Below, piece after piece: positions 59,467 through 64,000 of a DNA stretch of 64,000 nt; position 1 is the stretch's first letter; each line of letters opens with the position of its first letter. This stretch comes from Anoplolepis gracilipes. Lineage: Eukaryota; Arthropoda; Insecta; Hymenoptera; Formicidae. The stretch is taken from the NCBI RefSeq assembly GCF_047496725.1, contig NC_132973.1, forward strand, positions 9,275,233-9,339,232, given 5' to 3'. A program made the translations under genes and the position numbers. The notes under the pieces were generated by a model. That model made no database searches and was not told the origin of the DNA. It saw nothing but the letters and a program-made list of their open reading frames with translations.

Positions 59467-60187
59467 GGTTTTCGGGGTAACCGGATGAAACTTTTATAGA
59501 CGGTTTGCGCGATCGACAATTTCGATGAAAAGAGAACACATCTTGTTACTTCTTTCGCGCTATCGTACCCCTGTGTGATAATTCGCGGCGTAGCGTGTTA
59601 TTTACATACGTCAATTCTCGCGTTCACAAAAATCGTCGAGTGATCTCGCGACGATAACCTTCTTCTTAAATCCTAGAGCGGTTGCATCATGAAATTATAT
59701 TGCCTATGAAATGATACACAACTTTCACAAGTAGTCGAGAAAGCATCACTGCAGGATGGAAGCGGCTAATGAATTACATTAACGTTGGACCATTTATCGA
59801 TGACTCGTGACACCGCTTGACTATTTTCAGTGAGATCGTTAACATAATTTAATGTCGCGGCAAGGATGATTAAATTACATAATATTCGAAAATGTATATC
59901 CATTCTTTTTTGCGGCGAGTACAAGATTATATATTTCTATCATACAAATCGCGATTAAACTGGGATTAAGCTGATTGAGAAATTAAGTTTGAAAATATGA
60001 GGATTAACGCTCACGTGTGAAACTTCTTCGTTATTCTCGATATTTATATGAAGCATGAACCATTTGATGGAAGTATTCGTCGTTGACGTGCCGTCATGAA
60101 ACGTAGGTCTACGAATTCTATTCATTGATTACATTTCGCAATTTAAGGATTGCGAACGCGAACAGACCCGACGGCGACGCGACGAAT

Positions 60188-60201
60188 GCGAATGCATTCG
60201 C
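60188..60201. repeat. 14-bp palindrome
   Basis: GCGAATGCATTCGC is self-complementary. Confidence 0.8.
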
Positions 60202-61251
60202 GTTCCTCGACGAAACGTGATAAAATTTGCAAGTATCGCTCTCGCCAGAACTTTGCAATTAAATACTAATCACAGTATGCTTCGAATCTAATTTCGGCGA
60301 AAGAAGGATCGAAAAAGATGTGATGTGAACAATTGGTTTTTATAATCATTCAATAATTAAAACTACTCGATCCTGTAAAGCGTATTCTCAGGTTCTCCTT
60401 TATTGTTAACAGCATCGTATAACAGAGATTGTCAATTTTATTTCGCTACGTAACTAATTATAAAAAGCATTGACTGGCTCGATCGAAAGAAATAAATTTG
60501 AACGATGCTGGAATTGTTTCTATTTTTAAATTTGATTTTTCATTTTAAGATGACGTATTTTCTGTCACATAATTAAGAGTCACTTTGCCTATGCTTGCTA
60601 AATACATTTCGCGCACGTATGCGCTGATCGAATTATGCATTTTATCGCGCGGCGAGCATTTAACAAATCTATCGATATTTCCGATCGCGCGGTAATCGAG
60701 TTTAGCTGGAGACTAATTTTCAGTAGCCAGCCAGAGTCAAAGGAACGTTTCCCTGATAACGATAAAGCAACGCGCGCTTTAATTATCGTACTGTCAGACA
60801 CGCTCCGCGTCCTACATGGAAATTGTATTAAGCTATTTCATCGAGACGTCATAATATCGCTAATCGAGTTATACGTCTTTATGCCACGCGCGATACTGTT
60901 CGCGATAATTGAAAAACCGCGGAGGCGAATATCCGGCGAATTGGCGTATCAATCAGCCCACACGGAGCTTATAAAATGGCTTGTGTATGTCGGAAGTCGG
61001 AAATCGGAAGTCGATCGTCGCGGTTGTAATTTCGAAACTTGCTTTTAAATTTAATTCGGCAAGAATTGATAATTAAATATTGTACTTGCGAGCACAAGGA
61101 TGGACTGCAATTTGATTTTCGCAAAAGATTCGCAAAACTTTGTATTCTCGCGAGCTCAGAAACGAATGTCTCTCTGCCACGAGTTTATCGGTACATCGGC
61201 GATATCTCGGCGATTTAATCCGCCCGGACGATTACGTCGCGACAAAAGGGG

Positions 61252-61254
<3 letters not shown>

Positions 61255-61283
<29 letters not shown>
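61255..61283. repeat. (GA)n microsatellite
   Basis: GA array with one ACAG near its start. Confidence 0.93.
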
Positions 61284-61715
61284 ACAAGAACGGGGAAAGA
61301 GTATTCCTGCGACTACGCGGGAGACGAGATTCCGCAAAATTATACTGTTTAAGGAACGAGGGCGCGACCGGACCTTGCGCAACGAATACAAATTCAGCCA
61401 GCCGGCGGCGCGTCCCTTCAGCGCGCGTGACGAAATTTGTAAAGGAGCTCTCAAAGCCACCAGCCTCCATCTCTCGACTCGGGGTTCGGGGTAGGTAAAA
61501 AGAGGGCGAGCGATTTCGTTGCGAGAGAAAGAGAGCCGTTTTAGCGACAACGTGATAATATTTCTGAACTTGGCGGGCCTCGCTCTTTCTCTCGCGGTAG
61601 AAAAAAATTGGTCGAGTCGAGAGAGCCGCCGACCTACGCCGAAACTGGTTTCGTAAGCGCCGCTTCGGCAATAAAAAGAGACGAGCGAGGCGACAGGAGA
61701 GAGAAAGTAAAAGAG

Positions 61716-61718
<3 letters not shown>

Positions 61719-61762
<44 letters not shown>
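61719..61762. repeat. (GA)n microsatellite, 44 bp
   Basis: GA array with one GGA interruption. Confidence 0.94.
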
Positions 61763-62141
61763 GCACGCAACGCGACCGCATTCAGGACGAGCGCATTTAC
61801 ATGTTACGTAAAATTTCGTTTGGGACCTGCAACACACGACGCGCTGCGCCGCGACTCTAGCGAACATTCTCTCTCGCGACCCTCGCCTCGACCCATTCGC
61901 GTCTCAATGAACGTCCAAATCATTTTTCTTTTCGCGAATGCCCACAGTAAAATATTTATTTCTTCATTTACCTTGCTTTTAAATATTTTTTAAAATAAAT
62001 TAAGTATATGTCAATTAAATCAAGAGATTTAAGCAAAATTTTAATACACGTTATGTCATACAAGACATGTGATGTAATCGATGGTAATATTTCTTTGAGC
62101 GAGTATATCCTTCATACGCAGAAAGAGATAGAGAGAGATAT

Positions 62142-62144
<3 letters not shown>

Positions 62145-62208
<64 letters not shown>
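62145..62208. repeat. (AG)n microsatellite, 64 bp
   Basis: Long AG array preceded by GATA-type units. Confidence 0.95.
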
Positions 62209-62213
<5 letters not shown>

Positions 62214-62662
62214 CAGGATACTCATTTATTTGTGTCAATTCAAAAGATAGAAGAGGAACAACAATTTATAAATACAGCCAGCTAAAAGCTTCTGTGAGGA
62301 AAGGATTAAAACACAAAAAGTACACTATTTGAAAACTTTATTTATAATCATTCGTGTTAAATGCAACAATTGTGTCAGTAATACACAATTACATTATCAT
62401 AGATTATTTTTCATTTAAAGATGCAAATTTTCGTTCTCTCGGAGCGTAGCGACTTTAATTCATTCGATCAAATTCTCATCGATTCAAGGACCCTCATAAT
62501 GCACTCGCTGTCGCGCTACGTGTTATCAAAATTTGTCTCCTTTTTTCTGTAGAGATACCGGTTGACACTAGAACGGCAATGTAAAATGTCCGATTTATCA
62601 TGCGTTCGATGGCTTGTTTTAATGTATCATGTACCGACAGAAACGCTGTAAATACTGATGGA

Positions 62663-62664
<2 letters not shown>

Positions 62665-62695
<31 letters not shown>
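62665..62695. repeat. Poly-A tract, 31 bp
   Basis: Uninterrupted A31. Confidence 0.95.
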
Positions 62696-62700
<5 letters not shown>

Positions 62701-64000
62701 AGGGGGAACGAGCAAGGGGAGAACGGAGCTTTTACTCCAATTTTCAAGGATGATAGATCGTTCCCCGTATTTCAAAATTGGAGTGAAACGAACGTACGCT
62801 CTCTGTGCTCTCGCTTGTTATCACGCGCTCTCGCTTTTTATCCGCGTTACCACGCGTCGAGCGTTATTTCTGTCTTCGCGACTGACTCATCGACGTCTCG
62901 GAAAAGAAATGACCCTTGCTCGCGATAGCCGTCGGCTTTGCATGCTTATCAAGTCCGCTCGGCGATGCTTTCGAAAAGAACTGTGTTTCGTCCATTCACT
63001 GGTCTCGGACTGGTCTCTCTTTCGGAACCTTCGACCGTCAGTTATTTCACAGATATATCGTAAATTTGATTTTGTAACTTATTGAATTTGCATAATACAC
63101 GAGAATCGGAATGTTCATAAACAAGATTTTTTTTTCGGGCAACTTGCTGCTTTTCAAAAACGGACGGCTGATACGTCCCAGAAAAATATCTGTAAAATCT
63201 GACGAGTAGCTCATTCGAGTGAGACGTCGACCCGGTAGTTTGAAACGATGATACGTATGACTTTGTTGATTAGAAATTCTTATCTTAATGTACTCCCGCG
63301 AGATATCTCTCTTACAACGTATGAGAGATTATTTGAAATTCAACATCCCGTGTTTCACGCGATGAAATCGGTGAAGAAGCAACGGTAACCAGCGCGAGAT
63401 GACATTCGATCCTCGCGATTTTTTACCTCTCTTACCGTAACCGTTGGCGCGACTTCTTCTACTTAACGCCACTTGAGGCCACCATTTATAAAGTCTGGCA
63501 GGTTCCTGCCGCGGCACATCGTGTAAATCCGCCGCATATGCTTTTCCTTCTTTTTTCCCTTTCGTCCATTCATAAAACAAGAGATATATTGAAAAAAGAC
63601 CGGCAAGAAGAATTTTTCGCTCTTGTCGGCGAGAGAGAAAAAGAGAGAAAGATTGTCTGGTCGCGGCGAGAGAATTCACCTGCTGATCCAAGTAGCCGTA
63701 TTGTATCGTATTGTCCGCGTATATTGCGCGAACATGTGGCTCATAAAATCGTATTGCGTCCAGCGGTTTCCATTAGAAGATATTTCCGTTTGCGCACGCG
63801 GATAAAAACAAATATGAATGGCGACGGTAGAGCCACCCGACACCACGTCGTTTAAAAGGTTAATGTCGATAAAACAACGAACGCAAATAAATACTTTTAA
63901 CGGCGCGACGACCCTTTGCCACCGATCATTCAGGCCGACAGTCAAAGAGATATATAAGGAAGAGGGAGACGAGCCAGAGGAACCTTTCCATCTGCGATTC

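Larger units (their letters stand above)
55737..64000. other. Gene-free stretch to the window end
   Basis: No supported exon beyond weak candidates. 56.1-56.8 kb is AT-rich; 57.7-58.5, 59.2-59.7 and 60.6-61.9 kb are CpG-richer. The 137-codon frame 60635-61048 (plus) shows no domain; those at 61156-61781 (minus) run through GA arrays. GATATATAAGG near 63948 resembles a TATA box, but its target would lie beyond the window. Confidence 0.45.

Noticed and set aside
60635..61048. 137-codon plus frame without low complexity
   Set aside because: No domain, no clear start context, and no splice or promoter signals. Kept only as an unexplained open frame.
63438..63560. Minus-strand exon ending TTACG|GTAAGA
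   Set aside because: Good donor, but the sequence before the only acceptor is purine-rich rather than pyrimidine-rich.
63945..63960. TATA-like GATATATAAGG near the window end
   Set aside because: The spacing to a start would fall at or beyond the edge, and no downstream exon can be seen.

Overview
This 64 kb window looks like insect nuclear DNA, most likely from a hymenopteran such as an ant. That is an inference from composition, not from a recognised gene. CpG is frequent rather than depleted. CpG-rich blocks alternate with AT-rich ones. (GA)n/(CT)n arrays are very dense, poly-A/T runs are long, and a decayed mariner element is present. I found no rRNA, tRNA, CRISPR array or long conserved protein, and nothing resembling a bacterial operon. 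The window reads as a gene desert or the inside of very large introns, with at most a few small exons. Almost all open frames over 60 codons are explained by low-complexity repeats or by low stop density in CpG-rich DNA.

Layout. 1-2.1 kb: two candidate internal exons with good splice borders on opposite strands (1549-1619 minus, 1981-2024 plus). 2-12.6 kb: moderate to AT-rich DNA with GA arrays and homopolymers and no gene. 12.6-19.7 kb: CpG-rich and repeat-dense, with a perfect GC-rich palindrome, nested hairpins, CT/CA/GA/GATA arrays and G-rich runs. 20.8-21.4 kb: a 38-bp direct repeat pair. 23.83-24.48 kb: a mariner deletion derivative with terminal inverted repeats, a TA duplication and remnants of both transposase ends. 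28-29.1 kb: purine-rich, CpG-rich DNA with spurious long ORFs. 31.1 kb: a degenerate hammerhead-like motif. 32.09 kb: a dense bZIP/E-box cluster. 38.3-39.0 kb: remnant of another DNA transposon type. 45.2-46.0 kb: the best gene candidate, an insect DRE-type promoter motif followed by a start-codon exon, a 371-bp intron with a hexanucleotide repeat, and a second exon. 47.0 kb: a long near-perfect hairpin. 49.6-49.8 kb: stepwise-mutated tetranucleotide arrays, a Grainyhead-like palindrome and a GTC-rich array. 52.2-52.9 kb: alternating polypurine and polypyrimidine blocks. 55.7 kb: a minus-strand candidate first exon with a consensus donor, beside a 16-bp hairpin. 57.7-64 kb: more GA, GAC and poly-A arrays.

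The exon candidates lie on different strands and cannot be joined into one gene from this sequence alone. None matches a protein I can name. All gene calls are splice-signal hypotheses; the repeat and palindrome calls are direct readings of the sequence. No undescribed system is demonstrated here. The best leads are the 47.0 kb hairpin, the 45.5 kb small gene and the 32.09 kb regulatory cluster.
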